The position numbers and the translations under genes were made by a program. Shown here piece after piece: positions 1 through 11,000 of a stretch of DNA of 64,000 bases. The first letter of the stretch is position 1. Each line of letters starts with the position of its first letter. The stretch comes from Arion vulgaris (taxonomy: Eukaryota; Mollusca; Gastropoda; Stylommatophora; Arionidae): NCBI GenBank assembly GCA_020796225.1, contig CM036754.1, forward strand, positions 41,639,779 through 41,703,778, in the 5' to 3' direction. The notes beneath the pieces are model-generated. The model did no database searches. It saw nothing but the letters and a program-made list of their open reading frames with translations, and was not told where the DNA came from.

Positions 1-125
1 TAATGAGCAAGCCACAAGAACCATCAGTATGCATATTGTTCTAAATCTTTTAAGTGGAGACTGAGCACCTATGGGTTTACCCAGAGTGCTATGATGTCGG
101 TTCAGTAATAAATACTGTTTTTTTC
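1..125 (+). mobile_element. Retroelement RNase H-tail fragment
   Basis: It matches 42895-43010: the stretch with GAGACTGAGCACCTATGGG and a Cys-type tail (HL-x-CP-x-C in related copies). It is truncated by the window edge, and no open frame remains. Confidence 0.6.
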
Positions 126-510
126 ACAATTGTAAAGATGGGATGTGTAGACACTCTGTAACCAAGTTAAACAATGGTTGGTAAGGAGAAGTTGTGAAGG
201 GTGAACACATAAAGATGTATATAATGGAAACCAAAAATAGCTTTAAAATGTTCAACAACTATGTAAAGAAGTAGTCTAATGCATATAGTTTCTCAAATTG
301 CATTTAACTAAAATTGTCATTTTCTTAACTAGTCACTATTTTGAGGGGGAACTCTCTACCTTAATAAAATACATATAATGCAGGTTTATTGTATATCCAA
401 ATTCTAAGTATGAGAAATGCAGGCAGAAATACCCGCCGAAGTCGGATGCACAGGGCCACAAGTCTAATGTCAGCAGTGTTTTGTAAATTAATAAAGTAAA
501 TTAAAGTGAA

Positions 511-722
511 GTGTCTTGCCGAATGAATTAGAATGCTGCTCCATGCGGAGACTCGGTTCAATCCACGTTCGGTCAAAGTTTTTTTCTGTCAAGGGTATAC
601 AAAAAATAATAACCTAAACAGTTTTACGGTGACTGCACTAGCCATGTGGCCATTAAATTCCACTGGCTCATGTCCGTCCTGCCCTACACTACTCAAAAAG
701 CAGAATTACAGACAGTAATGAG
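511..722 (+). mobile_element. SINE family E copy (tRNA-like head)
   Basis: It starts with GCCGAATGAATTAG, an A-box-like block, followed by GGTTCAATCC, a B box. It is followed by a body shared in reverse with 39918-40140 (AAACAGTTTT, GACTGCACT, CCATTAAATT, GGCTCATGTCC). Two independent copies make it a dispersed Pol III-type repeat. Confidence 0.7.
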
Positions 723-1290
723 AGTTATAATTTTCTCATTCTAATGTCTAGATTTTTTGGAAATATTCTATAGCAATCTCAGGTTGGTAATAATTTTCTT
801 TGAATTTCTTGACATTAATGTCTGGGAATGTTGGCTTGATGATGATGAATAGTTAGGGGTTCTAATATGTTAAATAAATTATCTGTTGCTTTTTGTGGGC
901 ATTTATCGTTTCTTGGGAATGCAGTTTTGACTTTATTTGAATTTGAGGTACATTTTTATTTACTAATGAAATGCTCTCCATCTTTCTATATTCTCTTTTT
1001 CTGTCTTTCTCCCTCTTTTTTTCTTCTCCTTATCTAGCTCTCTTTCTTTTTCATTCACGTCTCATGCCTCGACCATTATGAACCTCCACAACAATATCCT
1101 ACCCGTAGTTGTAAGAATTTTCTGCTGTTGACATTTGTCAAGAGGTTAAGCAGTTCGTTATCTGCTTTCTTTGTCTTACTATTATTTCTATTTCCCTTTA
1201 CTTTTCCAGTTATCAACATATTTTTCTATTAGCCTTCTGATCACATACTTCAGAAGCAATCACTGTTTCTTCTCAATCTCATCATTGATA
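723..1290. other. Intron sequence without recognisable feature
   Basis: AT-rich, with a pyrimidine-rich stretch (about 980-1060). No exon matching the missing TMEM63 N-terminus was found here. It may hold decayed retroelement sequence on the minus strand, but nothing can be assigned. Confidence 0.4.
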
Positions 1291-1524
1291 AAGCCAAAGG
1301 ATTGACTTCATTGCACTGGGTTTTACCCCATATGGCTCGGCCCCTCTCCGCTGAAATGACACGCTACCTGCCGAGAGTATTGCACAAAGCACAAATTCCG
1401 TAGCTCCGGCAACAATCCTAGGGGTCTCTGGAAAAATGCACTGTGAACAGAACGACGCGGTCCGGATTCAAACCTGTGACCTTCAACTCTCAAGGCAAGG
1501 ACTTAGCTACTCAGCCACAGAGAA
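1291..1524 (-). mobile_element. SINE family A copy
   Basis: On the minus strand it starts GTGGCTGAGTAGCTAAG (A box) and carries GGTTTGAATCC (B box), then a body with GAGCTACGGAATTTGTGC and a 3' end reading CAATGAAGTCAATCC. Related copies lie near 5670, 24262, 44945, 46425 and 51555. Confidence 0.85.
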
Positions 1525-1577
1525 GCTTCTGTATAGATCTATCTAGTTTCTCCAAAGCTTCGCTTTCAGATTAATTG

Positions 1578-1976
1578 ATTGATTGATTGGACCATCATCA
1601 TTGCACTTTGGTGAGTAACCATGTGTGCTCTGATGTAAGTTTGTAGCAACGGCGAGGGGTCCTGATATAATTTTGAAGATGGTGAAGATATTTTGTAGAA
1701 ATTTAATATTACATTTTTTAATAATGAATTTAGCCAGGGCAACGGCTTTCCATCCTGCTCTTTTCGATTTTGAACTGCCAAGGGTTCTTTTACATGCTCA
1801 AATTGAACACGGGACCTACTTCTTATCATCCATCTCTGATAGGACTAGGAACTTGATCTCATCTACACTGATCAAGGATCTCTAGAAAAATATCCCGATG
1901 GCTCCATGAGAGAGCAAACCGGTTACCTTTAGCATGAGAGGTGAGCACCTAACCTGTATGCCACAGAGACCCATTT
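1578..1976 (-). mobile_element. SINE family B copy with target-site duplication
   Basis: The body is shared with 52103-52560 and 60448-60905. It is flanked by GCTTTCAGATT-R-ATTG at 1562-1577 and 1977-1992, 15 of 16 bases identical, as expected for retroposition. The tail is an (ATTG)n run at the left edge. Confidence 0.85.
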
Positions 1977-2115
1977 GCTTTCAGATTGATTGCGTTTGGT
2001 CACATGTTGCTTCTCAGCTCACCCAGAAATGGACAGTCTTCTCTGTTGTTTAATATATATATTTCCGGAGAACTTCATAAACCTGTTTAACATTTCTTTT
2101 GTTGTTGTTTTGTTT

Positions 2116-2905
2116 ATTCCTCTCCGCTCCTCATGGAACGTAGGGCCTCAACTTATTCCTCTCTGCTGCTCATGGAACATAGAGCCTCAACTTATTCCTT
2201 TCTGCTGCTCATGGAACATAGAGCCTCAACTTATTCCTCTCTGCTGCTCATGGAACATAGAGCCTCAACTTATTCCTTTCCGCTGCTCATGGAACATAGA
2301 GCCTCAACTTATTCCTCTCTGCTGCTCATGGAACATAGAGCCTCAACTTATTCCTTTCCGCTGCTCATGGAACATAGAGCCTCAACTTATTCCTCTCTGC
2401 TCCTCATGGAACGTAGAGCCTCAACTTATTACTCTCTGCTGCTCATGGAACATAGAGCCTCAACTTATTACTCTCTGCTCCTCATGGAACGTAGAGCCTC
2501 AACTTATTCCTCTCTGCTCCTCATGGAACGTAGAGCCTCAACTTATTACTCTCTGCTCCTCATGGAACGTAGAGCCTCAACTTATTCCTCTCTGCTCCTC
2601 ATGGAACGTAGAGCCTCAATTTATTCCTCTCTGCTCCTCATGGAACGTAGAGCCTCAATTTATTCCTCCCTGCTCCTCATGGAACATAGAGCCTCAACTT
2701 ATTCCTCTCTGCTCCTCATGGAACGTAGAGCCTCAACTTATTCCTCTCTGCTCCTCATGGAACATAGAGCCTCAACTTATTCCTCTCTGCTCCTCATGGA
2801 ACGTAGAGCCTCAACTTATTACTCTCTGCTCCTCATGGAACGTAGAGCCTCAACTTATTCCTCTCTGTTCCTCATGGAGCATAGGGCCTCAACAGTTGTC
2901 CGCTA
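2116..2905 (-). repeat. 39-bp minisatellite, about 20 copies, derived from RT C-terminus
   Basis: Unit CCTCTCTGCTCCTCATGGAA + CGTAGAGCCTCAACTTATT. Because 39 is a multiple of 3, long open frames run through it; they are artefacts. On the minus strand the unit reads V-E-A-L-C-S-M-x-S-R-E-E-stop, the last residues of a non-LTR RT, and the array joins an RT C-terminal fragment at 2905-3000. Confidence 0.9.
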
Positions 2906-3000
2906 CTTTTGTCAGTCTCTGACCATTTTATTTATGGCCTCCCAGAATAGTCCAACACCCTTCAGTTTCTCTAGAAGACTTCGTCTCAAGGTCTGTTGAG
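2905..3000 (-). mobile_element. Non-LTR RT C-terminal fragment
   Basis: It matches the minus-strand copy at 7020-7185 (LKN-G-LSWE-like, then the L-C-S end). It abuts the 39-bp array and is the likely parent of its unit. Confidence 0.6.
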
Positions 3001-3280
3001 GACATCCTCTTTTCATTTTCCATGCAGGTTTCCACTCAAGTTTTCTATTGTTTGTTGCATATGTTTTGCTATTGTATAATTAATTTCCTCAGCTTCCTCA
3101 TCATTTTTAAATTTCTGATTGCCTTAACTTATGCTCAAACCATTTCACTTCTAATCTCCCTAATACACCAGCATGATACTTTGCTTGAATTGTCTGCTTA
3201 GAATATACACAGTAAATTTGACAACAGTATTTCTAAATCTACTTCAAGTTATATAGTTTTTAAACTAAATTATCGCCTTA
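3001..3280. other. Unassigned intron sequence
   Basis: AT-rich. No exon, repeat family or RNA gene recognised. Confidence 0.4.
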
Positions 3281-3530
3281 TGTGTGTGGGCTTGCAAGGG
3301 GAACAGTATAGTAACACGCAACCTACAAAGCATGTCGTAAGAGGCGGCTGAGGTAGGGACCTAAGGAAGCTACCTTAATAAATAAAAAGCATTGCAGAAA
3401 GCAGATGTGCTGGCCTACTTGTAGGCACATAACTGGCACAACGTTCAATCACTCTTAGGCTCAGATCACATACAAATCACAAAGAATGGTTAACAAGTGG
3501 TCGATATGGAGCGTTCGAAGAAGAAGAATA
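3281..3530 (+). mobile_element. SINE family C copy, left arm of inverted pair
   Basis: It contains GTCGTAAGAGGCGGCTGAGG and a 3' part AGATCACATACAAATCACAA then GTGGTCGATATGGAGCGTTC and an AAGAAGAAG tail. Same family at 3577, 11300, 11487, 34765 and 46228. Confidence 0.85.
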
Positions 3531-3576
3531 AAGACAAAGTGTACAAGCTCCAATAGAAAAACTGGTGAACTATTAA

Positions 3577-3818
3577 TTCTTCTTCAAACGTTCTATATCG
3601 ACCACCTGTCATCTACTCTGTGTGATTTGTATGTGATCTGAGCCTAAGAGTGATTGTACCAGTTATGCACTACAAGTAGGCCAGCACATCCGATTTCTGC
3701 GCTGCAGTTTATTTACTAGGGTAGCATCCCTATTGCCTACATTAGTCACCTCTTACGACATGCATTGTAGGTCGCAGTGTTACTATTCTTTGCTTCCTTG
3801 GAGCCCGGCAACACATAG
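3577..3818 (-). mobile_element. SINE family C copy, right arm of inverted pair
   Basis: Full-length inverted copy of the element at 3281-3530, with only about 46 bp between their A-rich tails. The intron transcript could fold into a hairpin of about 240 bp. Confidence 0.85.
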
Positions 3819-3970
3819 GCGGAACTATTAATAAATACTAGTCATTTTAATCAGCTAGATTGACAATTACACATCTCAATTCTCTAGTAGTATAGAAAGT
3901 GAGGTTGTGGTGAAACAGATTTCATCACTTACCACCTAGTATATGATAACACTGGGGTGTATGCTGCGTT

Positions 3971-3989
3971 TATATATATATATATATAA
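3971..3989. repeat. (TA)n microsatellite
   Basis: Alternating TA run of about 19 bases. Confidence 0.9.
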
Positions 3990-4074
3990 ATAATCTGTGC
4001 TGTGTGGAGGGAAAGATCATATTTAGTATTCTCAACTCAAGTGAGAAGAGTTGGTAGATTTCTTTATGATTTGC

Positions 4075-4890
4075 TAGATTTCATTATTATCTGGTAAATT
4101 TCGTTATGATTCAATTTATTTAAATAATTATGTAGATTTCAACATGATTTTGATAGATTTCATTATTATCAATCAGGTAGATTTCATGATCGTTTAATAT
4201 ATTTTATTATTAGGTAGATTTCTTTATGAGTTTGATAGATTTCCTTATTATTGTCAAGGTATATTTTATTATGAGTTTGTTAAATTTCCTTATTATTATC
4301 AGGTAGATATCGTTATATATTGATAGATTTTGTTATCTGGTATAATTTGATTATAATTTCATTTTAATTTTATTATTTCATTATAATTTGATAATTTCAT
4401 TATTATTATCTGGTAGATTTCATTATAATTTGATAATTTCATTATTATCTGGTAGATTTCATTATAATTTGATAATTTCATTATCTGGTAGATTTCATTA
4501 TAATTTGATAATTTCATTATTATTATCTGGTAGATTTCATTATAATTTGATAATTTAATTATCTGGTAGATTTAATTATAATTTGATAATTTCATATTAT
4601 TATCTGAAGAATTTAATTATAATTTGATAATTTCATTATTATTATCTGGTAGATTTCATTATAATTTGATTAATAAAATTATCAAATTTAATTTTAGATT
4701 TAGATTTAATTATAATTTGATAATTTCATTATTATTATCTGGTAGATTTCATTATAATTTGATAATTTCATTATTATCTGGTAGATTTCATTATAATTTG
4801 ATAATTTCATTATTATCTGCAGATTTCATTATAATTTGATAATTTCATTATTATTATCTGGTAGATTTGATTATTTAATTGTTAGATTTG
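4075..4890. repeat. AT-rich ~39-bp minisatellite
   Basis: Imperfect repeats of GATTTCATTATAATTTGATA + ATTTCATTATTATCTGGTA, more degenerate at the left. It ends about 80 bp before the first TMEM63 exon in the window. Confidence 0.9.
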
Positions 4891-4971
4891 TTTCTGACAG
4901 ATTTTGAATAAGAAGATATTTATTTCGATGTAATCCTAAAATTTTTGCTGCTTTGTCTGTTCCAATTTCAG

Positions 4972-5062
4972 ATGGACATCTTTATTTTTTGGAGACAGAG
5001 ATAGGAGATCCTTGCAGGGCTCTCAGGAATCCCTGGACACTTCCATGACTTCTCAAGATAAG
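4972..5062 (+). CDS. TMEM63: TMEM63 exon a (first in window)
   Basis: Acceptor TTCAG and donor AAG|GTTTGT. The first base completes a codon from an upstream exon outside the window. It reads [13 protein letters not shown] then a Ser-rich stretch ending TSQDK, the variable cytosolic linker between the first helix and TM1. The linker is weakly conserved in the family; the call rests on phase and on position before the next exon. Confidence 0.8.
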
Positions 5063-8000
5063 GTTTGTATGTTATCAAATGGATAGAAATACATTCCTAT
5101 CACAGAGTGTGGCAGCAAAGAGGATTTTCATCTAAACCAATCCACGTCAACTACTAGAATGCAAGAGCTGGGATTGAAGATTAGAGCGACCAGAAAAGAA
5201 CAGCACAACAGGTATATGAGTAGGCTCATCAATCAACATCGAACTGGTACGGTCAGTCGCTGGATGCTGTTGGAGATATTGTGAAGGAGATCAGAGCATC
5301 TATGGAGATGTCAGGAGTGCAATGAAGGTATTCCAAACTGAAACTGAAAACAGACTTATTCATCTAAGAACTTTATCTTATCAGTTTTTCTGAATTTATT
5401 TTTCTCTTAGGCCAGATGTCCCATCTCTGCTACCTTCATGCTCAAATTATCAATTACATTCTGAATCTATCTTCTCCAATGTCTTCCTCTTCTCCTCTTT
5501 GCCAGAAATGCCTTTTTTCATGATGGTCTTCTCCAAGCTTAATATATATCAAATGGAAAAAAACAAATGTACATGAAGTCATAGAACAAGCAACAATCAC
5601 CCACAAGTTCCCATCATAAAGTTAGACAGAATCCAGCAAACTACCATCTTTAGTTCCACACATCTCTGTGGATCTAGGGGGCTAGGTGGTTATGCCTTTG
5701 CTTTGTGTTTCGAAGATCGTGGGTTGAATCCAGACCTCACTGTTCTGTTCATGAGGGCATTTCTTTTCCAGAGACCTCTAGGATTGTTGCAGGAGCTACA
5801 GTGTTTGTGCTTTGTGCAATACTCTTAGCAGATGGCATGCCATTTCTGCGGAGAGGGACTGAGCCATATGAGACCAAACTCTGTGCAATGAAGTCAAACT
5901 TTCAGCTTTAGGCCTTTTAGATCCTTTAACTTCACACAGAAAAAGATGGTTAGATGACATAGCAGAATCCTGTGAAAGAGTAAAAATAACAATCCCCAAG
6001 CCACCAGAACAGCGCAAGACAAAAACAGAAAACCACAACACTGGACAACAATGGGACGACAAAAGAAGGAGAAGAAGCTCCACACTGGACACTGTAGACT
6101 GCAATCTCTCATCTCCACAAAACAAAGCTGATCAAACTGACCAGTGCACATATTGAAATGACCTCAAGACTCCCAAACACATCTTGCAAACATATCCTTT
6201 CTTTTGTGACTTGAGATGACAATCCTGGACCCAGTAGAGGAAACATAGAAAGAAATTGTGAAAACCTTCTGTTGATAAATTCTTGTATCATTACATTTAA
6301 CTATGTCTCCTCAGTGAGGGGAATTTGTAGCAGCGCTATGAGTATTAGTATAACTTTTATCTTGATTTATTTCAGGGACTTTTTCGATGGATTGTGGCTT
6401 TCTGGAAACTCAGGTAAATGCGTAGTGAGATGTGGCACTATTTTTGTTATTGCTACGTTTGATTTTGAACATAAAATGGGACAAATTCAGGAGAAGTGAT
6501 GAAATCAGAGAAATATCTGGTCAACCACTAGTAACAACTATTATAAGAAGGAGAAGATGGAGATATGTTGGGCATACCTTGAGAAGAAATGATCAAAGAA
6601 TACTAAAGCAGGTATTGAAGTGAGAGCGAAGTGTTCAAGAAAGAGAGGACGCCTAGGAAACCCTGAAAGAAACTTTACTGAGAGAGGCAAGAAATATCAG
6701 ACTCAATTCCATATAAGAGATTAAACGAGTTACCTAGGACAGAGCGGTATAGAGAAATTACTTGCAGGCTCTATGTCACTGACGTTTAACGGTTTGAGAG
6801 AAATATATATATATGTTTGATTTTACTATATTTTATTTGTTTTTGTTATTGTTATTTTGTGTCTTAGTTTGACCATCCAAATCTCAACTTATCTTCCTTG
6901 TCACCATCTTTACTTTTATTCTTTGTTTGTTCTAGCATAACCACTTTCTAAACTAATCTGTGTGATTGTAGCCATTCGCATTTTAAAAGACCATATGGCT
7001 CTCAGGTCAGCCCAACATCAGTTGCTTGCTTGCTTATTCCTCTCTGCTCTTTCTTGGAGCATAGGGCCTCAATAGTTGTCTTCTGCTTTCCCTAGTCTCT
7101 GATTATTATCTTTATGGTTTCCCAGGATAATCCGACATTTTTCAATGCCTCAAGAAGACTCTTGTCTCCAGGTCTGTTTAGGGTGTACTCTGTATCATGT
7201 TTTTGTACTTTGTAAAACTATATTACTTTGTTTTTAATGTTTTTCACCATTGCTACATAGTTTTACTACAGTCTTCCTTTATGTGTTTCACCTTTGCGAT
7301 ATTTTACTACATCTTCCTTCATGTTTCACCTTGCTGCATAGTTTTACTGCAGTCTTCCTTTATGTGTTTCACCTTGTGCATATTTTTACTACAGTCTCCT
7401 TCATGTGTTTCACCATTGTATAGTTTTACTAGTCTTCCTTTATGTTTTCACCTTGCTCATAGTTTTACTCAGTCTTCCATTATGTGTTTCCTTTATGTGT
7501 TTCACCTTTGCTGCATAGTTTTACCGCAGTCTTCCTTTATTCATAATACTATTACCTAATATACTACATGGTATGAAAATTGATCTTTATATTTTTGTTT
7601 TTACACTTCCTGTTAATGTCTTTGTTTTCAGAGATGTGGACATCCTCAACAAATGTGGCAAGGATGCGATACAGTACTTATCCTTCCAGCGCTACCTTCT
7701 AATCTACGTTGCCATAGTGACACTACTATCTGTTAGTGTCATTCTTCCCATCAATTTTCAAGGCAATTTATGTAAGTATTCATATGCTTAAGTGCCAAAG
7801 AACAAATTTACCAACCCTGTCTTTTCAGGAGGTCAAAACCCTCATACAGAGAAAATCTTCAGTAGACTGGAAGACAAACACTGGATATGATAATGGAAAA
7901 GACTTCCTCAAAGACCTAAGCAGAGCAGACTAGGTCATTATATTTTGATTATGTTCCAGACACTGCAGACTCAACAAACACTTATATAGACTAGGAATAA

Positions 8001-11000
8001 GTCAAACAGCTTTCTACCAGTGTCAGCAGGCGGAACGGACACCTGAGCATGTCCTGCAAGACTGTTCTCTTCTGTGTGAGCTGAGAAGAAACATGTGGCC
8101 ACACCCAGTCGACCTGAAAACTAAGCTGTGGGGAAACCTGACAGACCTGAAGCTGACTGCCCAGTTTGTGGTCCATAGTAAATTAAGTGCATGACCAGAG
8201 ATCACTGAAGAAGTATGCTTAACTCTCCACCTTTGCCTTGCGTTCTAAAAGTCGTGAGCTATTTACCCATAGCTGGGAGTCTGATTCTTGGACATCAGGT
8301 AAATCCTCATATCACATCTGGGGGGTCAGACCTCCTCTGAGATGTTTTGTTTGGTTTACTCTCCATCAGATAATTTAAAGACATTTCTATAATGTGAAAT
8401 TATTGTATAGTTTCAGAATTAAAATATGCAGATGGTGCAGTTTTCCTTTCAAATATTGTCTAAGGACTGGAACAGATCATTTTGCCTGTTTAAAAAAAGT
8501 AGAGACCAGAATTTGTTTCTAAATACAAAGAAAACTAAGACTAACAGTGACAAAGTAAAATCTCAGAAACATGGAGGACAACAAAAGAAACTACCAGAAA
8601 ACTACAGACCTTCGTAAATAGATGTTTACGTAGAATAGAAGGACTGAGATGGTGTGATAAAATTACAAACGATGAACTCAGAGAAAGAACTAAGCAGACA
8701 CCAGTGGAAAAAGCTAAGGAAGAGTCGCTGGCGATGGATAGCACACATTGAGAAGACCGAGCAGAAGCATTGCAAGACAGACATTTGTTTTGAAACCTGC
8801 AGGGAAAGAGGAATAGGGGAATGAATAGAAATACATGGAGAAGAGAGCTGGAGATTGATATTAAAAGGATAGGCAAGACGTGGAAAGATTTGGAAGGGAT
8901 GGCAAGAGAGAGAGGAAGAGCTGAAAGAAACCTGTGCTCCATTGGGGGTTAAGTTGTTGTATGGTGAAATTTTTGAATGATGAAGTTGTTTCTTTGTGAT
9001 AATGCTCAAAAACTGTTTCTTGATGTGCCAAAAATATAGACAATGTTGTTTTTTGACAAATTTTATTATGTTTCATCAATCCTAGTGGGTACTGCTGTGG
9101 ACTTTGGACATACAACAATCGCAACCTAAACCAAGAGTAAGACAGTTTTTATATGCGAAACATATTACTATTGTCATGTTTCATTAATATAACTTATTAT
9201 TTCATCAAATGTTATATCTTTCATTTAAATTACTATTTCATAAAATGTTTCATATTTCATATAAATTATTACTATTTCAACCAGGCTGATATTATAAATT
9301 CCGTAAGGGAGAGAGGATGTGCGCAAGATTCAAGTAATAGTGGTGAATCTACAACACTAACCAGACTGCAAGAATTTCAAGTCAAGTGTGGTGTAGCTAG
9401 ACAAGAACACTATGCTGGTAGCCAAAGAATAATAGTAAACAATCAAAGAATCGGAGGTTTATTAGTCGCCACACGCTGAGAGACATACTGAGGGGAGATC
9501 AGAGCACTTATGGACTAATTGGTTCGACATGCAGTGATATGATCCAATGACTGAACTAAAAAAAACTAAATTAATATTTCATAAAATGTTACATATCAAT
9601 TGACCAACTATTATAATTCCAATGTTTTCTTCCCAATTTTCTAAAGCTGCATCAATTTTCTTAAATTTTCTCACCATATCTATTACCCAGGATGTTGACA
9701 TTGAGTGATAGGAAAAAAATAGTCATGACAGAGATGAAGTGTCTACAAAGAATGCTGGAAGTATCAAGAAGAGACCGGTTTAGAAATGAAGGAATCAGGA
9801 AAAAAGTGGGTACAACATCAGTACGGAACTTCATCAAGAAACAACAAATTAAATAGTTCTGCCACATGAGCAGATTACCAACAGACATGCACCTCAAAGA
9901 GCAATGTTACTGCGATTCAGTGGAACCAAGCAAAAGGCTGTCCACGCAAAAGGTGGACAACAGAGATAACGCAGGTGACGAAAAACGCTATCTATGAAGC
10001 ACACACAAAAGCCCGTTCTATAAATCTCTTCTTATCCTGATGCTATATGATAACCTGAAGGAAAACAGAATTAGAGAAAAAAAGAAGAAGAACCATTAGC
10101 CAGATTTTTATCCAACAACTTTATCAAGCCAAATCATTGTTTTACTCATATTTTTCAGCAACCCTCTACTTTGGGTCCATGCTGTTATGTCTGTTCTCTA
10201 TTTGGTCATCGTTGTTGCAGTTCTCAGCCATTTCCGTCTGAATCTAGATGTTCAGGAGGATGAACAGGTAACGTCTGGAAAGAAAATAAAATATTAGAAT
10301 GACAGTTCGTCATGCTCATCATCATTATTTTCATCGTCGTCATACATATTGTGATTGGTTATTGATTACTGAACTATGTCATAGCACTCTCCGGGCAGAC
10401 ACATAGGTGCTCAGTCTCCCCAACATATGTTGAAAGGTATACATATTTATGGTACCTGTGGTTCGCTGGTTAACTCTTTCCACACTTTTCGCAGCACGCT
10501 GAATTTCGTTGAACGCCATTCGCTGTACATTGCGCCATTAGAATTGTTTCCCTTATAGGAAGTCTTTCTAGTTTTACTACTACTACTTTTTAATCTTGTT
10601 ATTCTAATAGGTTGTCCAGTTTTCTTAAAATTAGTATATAATAAGATATAAATAGTTATTGACGAGTAATGTTTTTTTTGGTTAAAATTGCTTTTATTTG
10701 CCTCCCTTGAATTAAATAATTGAGAAAATAACTGCGCATGGAAAAAGTTCAACACACTTCTTTCTCTACCCCTCAAACATCCAGCTTTACTTGTACAATG
10801 TGTAATTTCAAACTCCCTAAATTGCTGGATTGATTCAACATCAATTTTAGTGTCCTCATTCAACAGTAGATCACCAAGAGACTGAAGAACATCCCCTAAG
10901 CTATCCTAAATTTATTGCGGAAGTAGCCCTCGGAATATATTCACATGCAGATTGATTCACATGTAGACCAGCGTGATCAATGAGTAATGTTTCTAGAGCA

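Noticed and set aside
1990..2999. Two long overlapping repeat-rich frames
   Set aside because: Frame-neutral 39-bp array derived from RT C-terminus; not a host protein.
1..4971. N-terminal TMEM63 exons in the first 5 kb
   Set aside because: No hydrophobic helix followed by a W-D-Y-G-R-like motif next to splice sites was seen; presumed upstream of the window.
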